Source: Phycisphaera sp. (GTDB lineage Bacteria; Planctomycetota; Phycisphaerae; Phycisphaerales; UBA1924). From it: a stretch of DNA of 64,000 nucleotides. The notes under the pieces are model-generated. The model worked only from the letters and a program-made list of their open reading frames with translations. It was not told the DNA's origin and did no database searches. Below are positions 1 to 8,160 of this stretch, piece by piece. The position numbers and the translations under genes are program-made. Within the stretch, counting starts at the first letter, position 1. Each line of letters opens with the position of its first letter. Where the stretch lies: the NCBI GenBank assembly GCA_025916675.1, contig CP098402.1:2289205-2353204 (forward strand), written 5' to 3'.

Positions 1-225
1 CATCAGGTCGCGTGCCTGTTCCATGAGTTCGTCGACCGGCACAGCCGGCCCGTCGAGCGTCAGCGGCACACGCTGGTGGATCGCGCTGGGCGGCGGGTTC
101 AGCGTCACCGGCTGCCGGGGGTCGTCGCTGCGACTCAGGTACTCGGCCGCCAGATCCGCGGCGGCATGGAAAATCTCGGTCACCCGATCGTCGTTCTGGG
201 CGACGGGCTGGCCTTCGGTGGACAT
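1..225 (-). CDS. Probable group II PLP-dependent decarboxylase, N-terminal fragment
   Basis: The gene starts at the ATG complementary to 223-225 and runs off the left edge, so only 75 codons are visible. The peptide has an amphipathic helix with AADLAAEYLSR followed by a proline-rich stretch with PPPSAIHQRVPLTLDG and then VDELMEQARDLM. This order (helix, R-P-V loop, 'L...P..G...EL...') resembles the N-terminal arm of aromatic-L-amino-acid or histidine/glutamate decarboxylases of PLP fold type I. The PLP lysine lies outside the window, so the assignment is tentative. It is divergent from the transporter and hut genes with an 87-bp shared upstream region. A role in amino-acid metabolism would fit that neighbourhood, but this is inference. 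Confidence 0.5.
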   Translation of the reverse strand, partial: MSTEGQPVAQNDDRVTEIFHAAADLAAEYLSRSDDPRQPVTLNPPPSAIHQRVPLTLDGPAVPVDELMEQARDLM

Positions 226-312
226 ACACGGCTCCGGGGTTTGCGAACAGAAACCAATCTCGGATGGCAGTAGCTTATTCGCCCAACCCACGCCGGGGCG
301 TATCCTGCGGGC

Positions 313-2181
313 ATGCCCGAACCCAAAGCACCCCCAAAGACGCTGCTGGCCGCCCCGGGCCGGGCCTTCGCCACCTTCCTGCGCATCGTGGAATGGCTGG
401 GCAACTGCCTGCCCCACCCGGTCACCCTCTTCGCCCTGCTCGCCCTGGCCGTCGCCATCGTGAGTGGCATCGCCTCGTGGCTCCAGTGGGAGGTCGTCTT
501 CCAGAAGATGGAGCCCGGCGGCGGATTCGTCGAGGAGCGGTACGTCGCCACCAACATCATGAGCGGCGAGGGCTTCCGCTGGCTCGTGCAGAACCTGGTC
601 ACCAACTTCACCAGCTTCGCGCCCCTGGGCACCGTGCTCGTCGCGCTGCTGGGCGTGGCCGTCGCCGAACGCAGCGGCCTGCTGAGCGCCGTCATCCGCA
701 GCATGGTGCTGGCCGCCCCGCCCAAGCTCGTCACCCTGGTCGTCGTCTTCGCCGGCGTGCAGAGCAACATCGCCAGCGAGATGGGCTACGTCGTGCTCAT
801 CCCCCTGGCGATGGTCGTCTTCCACGCGCTGGGCCGCCACCCCTACGCCGGCCTGGCCGCCGCCTTCGCGGGTGTCAGCGGCGGCTACAGCGCCAACCTG
901 CTCATCGGCACTATCGACCCGCTGCTGGCCGGCATCACGCAAGAGGCAGCCCAGATCGTGGCACCGGGCTACGAGGTCCACGCCGCGGTCAATTGGTACT
1001 TCATGATCGTCAGCGTGTTCATGATCACGATCGTCGGATGGGCCGTCACGACCTTTATCGTCGAGCCCCGCCTGGGCAAGTACGACCCCGCCAATGCCGA
1101 GGAGTCCGTCGAGAAGGACCCGTCGCTCAGCAAGCTGACGAAAGAAGAGAAGCGCGGCTTGAAGCGCGCGGGCATCGCCGCACTGCTCACCGCCCTGGCG
1201 TTCGCGTATGTCGCCGGGCCGCAGATTACCAAAGCGGTCTACGTCGGCGAGGACGTCGCCCTCAGCGAGTACCTCAGCGCGAGCCCCGAAGACCGCGAGC
1301 AACTCGAAGCGGAGGTCATGGGTCCGCCAGTCGAAGCCACGATCGATTCGCCCCCAACCACCGGACCACGGGTCGAATCGGCACCAGACGCTGAGGCGGA
1401 CGAGGCCGGAGAACAACCCGTCCTGGCCGCGAAAAAGCGGAAACTCGTCATCACCCGCGATCTCGCGATCAATCGCGTCCTGAACACCCTCCCTGGCTAC
1501 GGCGTCCTGCGAAACCAGGACACCGGCGGGCTCATGCCCAGCCCCTTCCTCCGCGGCGTCGTCGCCATGATCTTCGTCTTCTTCATCATCCCCGGCTTCG
1601 TCTACGGCCGGGCGGTGGGCACCATGAAGAACGACCGCGACATCATCGACGCCATGGCCCACGGCATGAGCACGCTGGGGCTCTACATCGTCCTGGTCTT
1701 CTTCGCCGCCCAGTTCGTGGCGATGTTCAAGTACTCGGGCCTGGGCAGCATGCTCGCGGTGGTCGGGGCCGACGGCATCCGGGCCCTGGGCATCGACTCG
1801 CCGATCGTGTTCATCCCCTTCATCCTGATGTGCTGCTTCATCAACCTGATGCTGGGCAGCGCGAGCGCTCAGTGGGCCGCCACCGCACCAATCTTCGTGC
1901 CCATGCTCATGGGCGTCGGATACTCACCCGAAGTCATCCAGGCCGCCTACCGCATCGGCGACAGCACCACCAACATCATCACACCCATGATGAGCTACTT
2001 CGGCCTCATCCTGGCCGTCGCCGCGAGATACGACAAGAAGCTGGGCATCGGCACCATGATCGCGACCATGCTCCCATATTCGATTGCGTTCTTAATCGGC
2101 TGGATGATCCTGTTCTACGTCTGGGTCTTCGCCCTGGGCCTGCCCGTCGGCCCGGGCTCGCCCACGCACTTCACGCCGTAA
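313..2181 (+). CDS. AbgT-family transporter
   Basis: A 622-residue polytopic inner-membrane protein. The N-terminal segment with GNCLPHPVTLFALLALAVAI and the later GGYSANLLIGTIDPLLAGIT and SAQWAATAPIFVPMLM segments match the AbgT family (p-aminobenzoyl-glutamate transporter/antibiotic exporter). It is about 100 residues longer than usual. The excess is a charged, Pro/Ala/Glu-rich soluble loop around residues 300-390, between transmembrane helices, just before the family motif LRNQDTGGLMPSPF. The stop codon is 9 bases before hutG, which has an AAGGAG ribosome site, so the two are probably one operon with hutI. Known AbgT substrates are amino-acid conjugates. Import of a histidine-derived acyl-glutamate such as formiminoglutamate is my inference from context. 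Confidence 0.9.
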   Translation: MPEPKAPPKTLLAAPGRAFATFLRIVEWLGNCLPHPVTLFALLALAVAIVSGIASWLQWEVVFQKMEPGGGFVEERYVATNIMSGEGFRWLVQNLVTNFTSFAPLGTVLVALLGVAVAERSGLLSAVIRSMVLAAPPKLVTLVVVFAGVQSNIASEMGYVVLIPLAMVVFHALGRHPYAGLAAAFAGVSGGYSANLLIGTIDPLLAGITQEAAQIVAPGYEVHAAVNWYFMIVSVFMITIVGWAVTTFIVEPRLGKYDPANAEESVEKDPSLSKLTKEEKRGLKRAGIAALLTALAFAYVAGPQITKAVYVGEDVALSEYLSASPEDREQLEAEVMGPPVEATIDSPPTTGPRVESAPDAEADEAGEQPVLAAKKRKLVITRDLAINRVLNTLPGYGVLRNQDTGGLMPSPFLRGVVAMIFVFFIIPGFVYGRAVGTMKNDRDIIDAMAHGMSTLGLYIVLVFFAAQFVAMFKYSGLGSMLAVVGADGIRALGIDSPIVFIPFILMCCFINLMLGSASAQWAATAPIFVPMLMGVGYSPEVIQAAYRIGDSTTNIITPMMSYFGLILAVAARYDKKLGIGTMIATMLPYSIAFLIGWMILFYVWVFALGLPVGPGSPTHFTP

Positions 2182-2190
2182 GGAGCGTTC

Positions 2191-3123
2191 ATGGAAGTTC
2201 CATACGCGACACCGCCGCAGACGCCGATCGAGCTGCACGAAGGGCGCTTTTCGGAGCGTGTCCAACCGATCGACGCGTACCAGCCCAAGCCGTTTTATCG
2301 CAAACCCTTCGCAATCTTGGGAATGCCAGATGACACCGGTGTCAAGCTCAATAACGGCAGGCCCGGGGCGAAAGAAGGACCAAGTGCCATCCGACGTGTG
2401 CTCTCGACGATGGGCGTCAAGAAGCCGTCATTCGGATTGTGGCCAAAGGTCTACGACGCTGGCGATGTGCTGCCAGCGGGCGATGATCTCGACGAGACCC
2501 ACCGCCGCGTGAGTAAAGCATCGGCGGCGCTCGTCAGGGCCGGCTTCTTCCCGATCGGCCTGGGCGGCGGACACGATCTGACTTTCGCGTTCGTGCGTGG
2601 GGTCATCAATGGCCTGGCCAGCGACGACGCACCGCGAGAGGGCATCTACCTTGATGCGCACCTCGACGTCAGAGAGACCAAGGGCTCGGGCATGCCCTTC
2701 CGCCGACTCGTCGAGGACTGCGGCATCGAATCACTCACCATCGCCGGCTACGAACGCAAGGTCAACTCCGATGAGCATATGAAGTGGTTCATGGAGCACC
2801 GCGGCGGTGTGCTCTTTCTCGACGACCCCGTTGTCGACGAGACCGATGACGAGGAAGATGAACCCCGCCTGCCTTACTTCGCAAGTCTCGACCTCGACGC
2901 GATCGACGTGTCCCAGGCACCGGGCGTGAGCGCAACGAACCCGTGCGGCGTTCTGGCCCAGACGGCCAGACGCTGGATCCGGGACAACCTGCGCTCACCC
3001 TCGTTGCGATGCTTCGACATCATGGAACTCAGCCCGCCGCACGACGACCAAGACCGCACCGCACAACTTGCGGCTTACCTCTTTCTCGAAGCCCTCGATG
3101 TCATCGACCCCCGCAACCAATGA
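2191..3123 (+). CDS. hutG: Formimidoylglutamase (arginase/agmatinase fold)
   Basis: A 310-residue ureohydrolase. In histidine degradation it hydrolyses N-formimidoyl-L-glutamate to glutamate and formamide. The manganese ligands of the fold are all visible: GGGHD (His128), DAHLD (Asp155, His157, Asp159) and SLDLDAID (Asp234, Asp236). The start has AAGGAG eight bases upstream. The last codons overlap the hutI start in an ATGA arrangement (3120-3123), implying translational coupling. Arginase and agmatinase share these motifs, but adjacency to hutI and the N-terminal 'GMPDDTGVKLNNGRPGAKEGP' type segment favour HutG. An acidic insert (DETDDEEDE) lies between the ligand motifs. Confidence 0.86.
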   Translation: MEVPYATPPQTPIELHEGRFSERVQPIDAYQPKPFYRKPFAILGMPDDTGVKLNNGRPGAKEGPSAIRRVLSTMGVKKPSFGLWPKVYDAGDVLPAGDDLDETHRRVSKASAALVRAGFFPIGLGGGHDLTFAFVRGVINGLASDDAPREGIYLDAHLDVRETKGSGMPFRRLVEDCGIESLTIAGYERKVNSDEHMKWFMEHRGGVLFLDDPVVDETDDEEDEPRLPYFASLDLDAIDVSQAPGVSATNPCGVLAQTARRWIRDNLRSPSLRCFDIMELSPPHDDQDRTAQLAAYLFLEALDVIDPRNQ

Positions 3124-4313
3124 CAACTATCGCCAACGCCCGAATCCTCACCCTCGACCCATCCCTCGGCGAAGGCCCCCTCGGCCTCATCGAGCACGGC
3201 TGGCTGCGCTTCAAGAACGGTCGCGTCGAAGAAGTCCACACCGGCGACCCGCCCGGCAGCGCCGACGTCAACGCACAGGGCAAGGTGCTCATGCCCGCCT
3301 TCACCGACTGCCACACCCACGCCTGCTGGGCCGGCGATAGGACCGACGAGTGGGCCGCCCGCCTCGCCGGTGCGTCATACCTCGAACTCCTCGAAGCCGG
3401 CGGCGGCATCATGGCCACCGTCCGCGCCATCCGCGCCGCCTCGCAGCAAGAACTCGCCGATCTCCTGCTCGAACGCCTGCACACCATGCTCGCCCATGGC
3501 ACGACCACCGTCGAAGTGAAGTCCGGCTACGGCCTCACCACCGCCGACGAGCTCAAGATGCTCCGCGCCATCGCCGACGCCAACAACCGCTTCCCCGGCA
3601 CGGCGATTCCCACCGCCTGCATCGGCCACGCCCTCGACCCCAACATCCCGCGCAACATGTTTGTCCGCACGACCATCGACGAGACCCTCCCCGCCGTCAC
3701 CGCCGAGTTTCCCGGCATCGCCATCGACGCCTACGCCGAGCCCGCCGCCTGGCACCTCGAAGAGTGCCTCGAACTGTTCGACAGGGCCCAGGCCGCCGGC
3801 CATCCCTGCCGCGTCCACGCCGACCAGTTTACCAGCTTCGGCATGGTCGAGGCCGCGCTCGAACGGAACTTCCTGAGCGTCGACCATCTCGAAGCCAGCA
3901 GCCCCGAGTTGTTACAACGCGTCGCTCAGAGCGATACCCACGCCGTCGTCCTCCCCTGCAGCGGCTTCCATGTCGATCAGAGATACGCCGACGCACGCAC
4001 GTTGTTCAACAACGGCGCCAACCTCTGCATCGCCACCAACCTCAACCCCGGCAGCGCCCCGTGCCCATCCATGCCGATGGCTATCGCCCTGGCCTGCCGC
4101 TTCAACGGCTCGCCGCCGATCACTCCCGAAGAAGCCATCCTCGCTACCACGCGAACACCGTCACGCATGCTCGGCCTCCAAGACCACGGCACGCTCATGC
4201 CTGGCGCGACCGCCGACGCCATCCTCCTGCACCACACCAACGAACGCGAGCTCGCCCACTCCTTCGGGACCAACCCGGTCGAGCGCGTGTGGGTTGGCAG
4301 CGTCGAGCAGTAA
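3120..4313 (+). CDS. hutI: Imidazolonepropionase
   Basis: A 397-residue metal-dependent amidohydrolase that converts 4-imidazolone-5-propionate to N-formimidoylglutamate, the step before HutG. The metal-binding DCHTHACWAGDR motif (His65, His67), the VKSGYGL motif, CIGHALDP and the later HADQF and NLNPGSAP segments are in family order. The start is the ATG that overlaps the hutG stop. An open frame continues upstream through hutG, but that extension has no family similarity. The stop lies only 3 bp from the stop of the convergent dockerin gene, leaving almost no room for a terminator between them. Upstream hutH and hutU are not in the window. Confidence 0.95.
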   Translation: MTTIANARILTLDPSLGEGPLGLIEHGWLRFKNGRVEEVHTGDPPGSADVNAQGKVLMPAFTDCHTHACWAGDRTDEWAARLAGASYLELLEAGGGIMATVRAIRAASQQELADLLLERLHTMLAHGTTTVEVKSGYGLTTADELKMLRAIADANNRFPGTAIPTACIGHALDPNIPRNMFVRTTIDETLPAVTAEFPGIAIDAYAEPAAWHLEECLELFDRAQAAGHPCRVHADQFTSFGMVEAALERNFLSVDHLEASSPELLQRVAQSDTHAVVLPCSGFHVDQRYADARTLFNNGANLCIATNLNPGSAPCPSMPMAIALACRFNGSPPITPEEAILATTRTPSRMLGLQDHGTLMPGATADAILLHHTNERELAHSFGTNPVERVWVGSVEQ

Positions 4314-4316
4314 GCC

Positions 4317-6518
4317 CTACCCACAGCCGATGTCAAACGCGTTCTGGAACGCGAGGAAGTCAAAGATGGTGAGATCCCCGTCACCGTCGAAGTCGGCCGC
4401 CAGGTCGCCCAAGGCAAAGAGCCCGCCGAAAGCCAAATAGTCGAACAACGTCGCTTCGCCATCACCATCGAGGTCGACCGCGCACGGATCGCACGGGCCC
4501 AGGTCGTACACCCTCAAGCCATCACTATTCAGAGCAACGTACATCCACCGGCCATCGACGGCCACGCCGGTCGGCTCGCTGGGCGTGTCCACCATCGTGA
4601 TGAGCCTCGGGTCGGTGGGGTCCTGGATATCAACGATGACCACGCCGCTGTTGGCGTCAGCGATGAACGCCCGGTCACCCGAGAGCACGAGCGTGCCGCG
4701 GGGCGAGAACCCGCCAAGCGTCCCCAGCCGGAGGGGATTGGCCGGGTCGGTCACGTCCTCGATCCGCAATCCGACGGTCGAATCGATCGCGTACAACACG
4801 CCATCGCGCGCGACCGCATCGGTCACGAACGCCGGCCGTTGCGAAAAGACCACCGCCAGGTCCATCGGGTCGGAGGCGTCGACGATGTCCAGGCTGCCGT
4901 TGGCGTAGTACACCATGCCATCGGCGGCGTCCACGTCATAGCCCGACGCCACCGTTTCGATCTCATCAAGGACGACCGGCGCCGCCGGATCGCTGATGTC
5001 ATAGGACCGCAGGAACGACAGTACCTCGAAGTCATCGTCTGGCCCGCACAGGTAGGCCACGTTGCCGTCGATGGCTACGCCCGCCGCATGCCCGCCCGAG
5101 CTCGGCGGAGCCGTGGCCAGCACGCGGGGCGCGAGCGGGTCGGTCAGGTCGATGGTGTAGATCCCGCGCGATCCCGACGCCACGGCCAAATCCCCCCGGA
5201 AGGCCACGTCCCAGGCCGACACCGGCTGGGCCCCATCGGGATATCCGATCAACCGCGGGTCGGCCTTATTGGTCACGTCCACCACACCCATGCCCGAGAC
5301 ATAGACGTGGTCCTCCCCACCGCGCGCGAACACGCCGCGCACCCGGCCGAGCTGGGTGAAGGCGCCGACCTCCACTGGCACGCTCGGGTTTGCCACGTCA
5401 AGCACCGTCATCCCCCCGTCGATGCCGCTGACGTACGCCAGGTCACCGTCCAGATGTACATCCCAGGCCGTGGTGTCTTCGGCGACGGTCGCAAGCCGCT
5501 CATACACGCCATCGCTCACCTCCTCGAAGATGCCAAGACCCCCGTAGCCCTCGGCCACATACACCAGATCGCCCGCGCCGACCCGCCGCTTCACGTCCAC
5601 GTCCGAGGGCCAGCTCTCCAGCGCGAAACTGCCCACCAGCCGCGGCGCCGAAGGATCGAGCACGTCATAAGCCCAGAATCGCTCGTCCCAGCCCGTCGGC
5701 GTATCGCCTTGGGCGGCCACGTACACGCGCCGGAACGACACCTGGACCGCCATGCTGCGCTCCGGCTCGGGCGCTGTGTACAGCAGCACCGGGTCGTCCT
5801 GATCGGTCACGTCCACGAAGTGAACACCGGCCTGGAAGCCGGCGACAATCGCGATGTCCTGCCGATCTACGCGCATGAAATCGACATCGGCCGCACTGCC
5901 GCCCCCATCGAACCGGGCCACCGTCAACGGCTCGCGGGCGTCGCGGCTCAGATCGTAGATCGACAGCCCACCGGCGCCCTCGCACACGTACAGGTGCGGG
6001 CCGTTGATCCGCCCCGTGTACACCCGGGCGTCGAAGGCGCTCCAGGGTTGGCCCACCACACCCAATAGGCTCGGCGCGGCGGGATCGGCGATGTCCACGA
6101 CGTACACACCCCCACCACGCTCGTGCACATCCTGTGTACACGCAACGTACGCCAGCGGCCCCTCGTCGGAATCGAACAGATCAACGGTCTGGGCCCGGCC
6201 GGGGAGATCAAGCTGGGTGACCCGCACCGGGTTGGCCGGATCGGTCACGTCGAACACCAGCAACCCGGTCTCCGCATTGGCCACGAACGCGAGCCTGTCG
6301 CGGACCTCCGAGCCCACCGCGGTGCCGCCGTTGATGCCAACCTCGACCGGCACGCACTCCACCGGCTGCGCGAACGATGGCGCGGACGCCACAAGCAACC
6401 CGACAACAACCCAGCCCCCGATCCAAGAGCCCGGGGCGTGCCCCCCGCGATGTCCCGGTCGATTGGCGTTCGAGATCGCGGCTCGGGCAAGAGCGACTGA
6501 CTGGTCTATGCGCGGCAT
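4317..6518 (-). CDS. Secreted LVIVD-repeat beta-propeller protein with GC-type dockerin
   Basis: A 733-residue exported protein. The N-terminus is a long basic segment followed by a hydrophobic stretch (GGWVVVGLLVASAPSFAQ), a signal peptide with cleavage probably after A-Q. The body is a series of about 45-residue LVIVD-type repeats with the pattern 'YVA...G..V.DV.DP..P....' (for example VFDVTDPANPVR, VVDIADPAAPS, VLDVANPSVPVE), expected to form one or two beta-propellers. The C-terminus (after DPCAVD) holds two EF-hand-like loops, DLDGDGEATLFDYLAFG and DFDGDGDLTIFDFLAFQ, ending in DIGCG. This is the dockerin-like module shared by five proteins in this window. The start has a strong AAGGAGG site 6 bases upstream. 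Ligand unknown. Confidence 0.88.
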   Translation of the reverse strand: MPRIDQSVALARAAISNANRPGHRGGHAPGSWIGGWVVVGLLVASAPSFAQPVECVPVEVGINGGTAVGSEVRDRLAFVANAETGLLVFDVTDPANPVRVTQLDLPGRAQTVDLFDSDEGPLAYVACTQDVHERGGGVYVVDIADPAAPSLLGVVGQPWSAFDARVYTGRINGPHLYVCEGAGGLSIYDLSRDAREPLTVARFDGGGSAADVDFMRVDRQDIAIVAGFQAGVHFVDVTDQDDPVLLYTAPEPERSMAVQVSFRRVYVAAQGDTPTGWDERFWAYDVLDPSAPRLVGSFALESWPSDVDVKRRVGAGDLVYVAEGYGGLGIFEEVSDGVYERLATVAEDTTAWDVHLDGDLAYVSGIDGGMTVLDVANPSVPVEVGAFTQLGRVRGVFARGGEDHVYVSGMGVVDVTNKADPRLIGYPDGAQPVSAWDVAFRGDLAVASGSRGIYTIDLTDPLAPRVLATAPPSSGGHAAGVAIDGNVAYLCGPDDDFEVLSFLRSYDISDPAAPVVLDEIETVASGYDVDAADGMVYYANGSLDIVDASDPMDLAVVFSQRPAFVTDAVARDGVLYAIDSTVGLRIEDVTDPANPLRLGTLGGFSPRGTLVLSGDRAFIADANSGVVIVDIQDPTDPRLITMVDTPSEPTGVAVDGRWMYVALNSDGLRVYDLGPCDPCAVDLDGDGEATLFDYLAFGGLFALGDLAADFDGDGDLTIFDFLAFQNAFDIGCG

Positions 6519-6541
6519 TTAGGGCCTCCTTCTGTCAAACC

Positions 6542-6570
6542 AGCATACCAGAAACCGCCCCTCCAAACAA
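6542..6570 (-). promoter_or_regulatory. Candidate promoter of the LVIVD dockerin gene
   Basis: On the minus strand TTGTTT and TATGCT are separated by 17 bases, about 25-30 bases before the AAGGAGG ribosome site of the LVIVD dockerin gene. The match to the sigma-70 consensus is only moderate. The 17-base spacing and the GG directly after the -10 element recur upstream of two other dockerin genes in the window. Confidence 0.35.
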
Positions 6571-6644
6571 GGGCCATTTCCTCGGCACCCCGCGGCGCAT
6601 GAGAGCCGTGAGAACCGCACACGATCCTGGCCGTATTGTCCCGT

Positions 6645-7895
6645 ATGACTGCCGCCCGAACATTCGTCACCGGCGTCTTGCTCCTGGCCGTGGCCGCCGC
6701 CCTCCTACTGCCAGGCACCCGCACGAACGAACTCGCTTGCCTCTGGGACAGCGACACCCTGCGCGCCGAGGCCGCCGGCGCGCCGGGCATGGTCGAGACC
6801 ATCGTCGGCCGCTTCGATCGCTACCCGCCGCTCTACTACGAGATGCGTCTGGAGCGCGTCGCCAAGGAACTCGAGACAGACCCAACCGATCTCGCCGCCT
6901 ACGACGACGCCGGCGTCGCGTGCGATCGCCTGGGCCGCTACGACGAAGCCGTCGCGTGGATGGCCAGGAAGCGTCGTGCGCTTGACGCGGCACCAGACGA
7001 GGAACACGAGTACCGGTACCTCGCCAACCTTGGCACCTTCCACGCCCATCGCTGGATCAGCAGCGGTGCCGACCGCTCCGACCTCGCCGACATCCAGCGC
7101 GCCCGCGACCTGATCGACCAGGCCATCCAGCTCAACCCCGACGCCCACTTCGGCCGCGAACGCTACCAGCTCATGGCGCTCGACTGGATCCTGCGGCCAC
7201 CCGCCCGTGAGCCTTTGTACGATGCACCCTCGAACATCCTCGCGGCCGACCCGTCCTTGGGTGTCCATCAGGGCAGCTTTTTCTTGGGGCAACTCGAAGG
7301 CACCGATCACGCCGACGCGGGCGAGGGCCTGGCCGGGCTCGTCGCGCTGGGCAACGCGTGGAACAGCTTCGACGTGTTCTTCTCGCTCGGCGGGGCGCTC
7401 CAGGGCGGCGGCGACAGCTCGATCGCCGCGCTCGCCTGGTTCCGGGCCGAGGAAATCGCCAACGACGGCGGCCGGAGCCTGCACCCCGACTACGACGCCT
7501 CGGGCTTCGAGGCCGACCGCTACGCCCGCGCGCACCTGTCCAGCGCCGCCCCCCTCGAACGCTTCTATAAAGAAGCCCGCGCCGAGGCCGACGCCCGGCA
7601 CGCCGCCCGCACCGCCTACATCACGACGCGCCTCGAACAGGGCCAGCACCCCGACACCCACCCCGATTTCTTCGCCGCCTGGGCCGAGCCATCGAGCATG
7701 CCCGAGATGCCCGACGGCTTCTTCGGCCTGGGCGGCCACGACGCGACCATCGCCAAGGCCGCCCTGGTCGCCGGCGGCCTGCTCCTGTTCCTGCTGGCCA
7801 ACGCCATAGCCCTGACCGTCTGGCTCGTCCGCCGCTTGAAGCGCCGCCGCGCCCACCGCGCTGCGGCCCCCACGCCCGCCACCGCCCCCGCGTAG
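6645..7895 (+). CDS. TPR-containing membrane-anchored protein, function unknown
   Basis: A 416-residue protein with a short N-terminal hydrophobic segment (FVTGVLLLAVAAALLLPG), either a signal peptide or an anchor. Residues about 50-160 look like tetratricopeptide helices (YYEMRLERVAKELETDPTDL, AYDDAGVACDRLGRYDEAVA, IDQAIQLNPDAHFGRERYQL). A strong C-terminal transmembrane helix (ALVAGGLLLFLLANAIALTVWLV) is followed by a basic tail RRLKRRRAHR, so the bulk should lie outside the cytoplasm. The ATG at 6645 is preferred to a TTG three codons upstream. Similar TPR proteins are common in planctomycetes, but I cannot assign a partner. It is divergent from the LVIVD dockerin gene. Confidence 0.75.
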   Translation: MTAARTFVTGVLLLAVAAALLLPGTRTNELACLWDSDTLRAEAAGAPGMVETIVGRFDRYPPLYYEMRLERVAKELETDPTDLAAYDDAGVACDRLGRYDEAVAWMARKRRALDAAPDEEHEYRYLANLGTFHAHRWISSGADRSDLADIQRARDLIDQAIQLNPDAHFGRERYQLMALDWILRPPAREPLYDAPSNILAADPSLGVHQGSFFLGQLEGTDHADAGEGLAGLVALGNAWNSFDVFFSLGGALQGGGDSSIAALAWFRAEEIANDGGRSLHPDYDASGFEADRYARAHLSSAAPLERFYKEARAEADARHAARTAYITTRLEQGQHPDTHPDFFAAWAEPSSMPEMPDGFFGLGGHDATIAKAALVAGGLLLFLLANAIALTVWLVRRLKRRRAHRAAAPTPATAPA

Positions 7896-8160
7896 CGCTC
7901 CCACCCAAAGCGAAAACGCGACGGACGCCCCCGCACACCGGGACCCGAAACATGATCGGACCGGCGGCGGAGCGGCTCGGGAGCGGTCCCCGGTCGATCG
8001 GGGGCGGTCCTATCCGGGCTGCGAGCAGCGGATAGCCCTCGAGAAGCGCTTCTGAGCGCCTCGCGTCTCCACTGTTTGGCATATGCCGTTGCTGGAACAG
8101 GCTGAAAAGGCGAGACCTGATTCCCTTAGCCTGACCCCCACACCCTATCGTGACCCTACC

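Noticed and set aside
4710-6500. Plus-strand open frames within the LVIVD-repeat gene
   Set aside because: Their repeats are the antisense shadow of the LVIVD repeats. Only the minus strand has signal peptide and dockerin.
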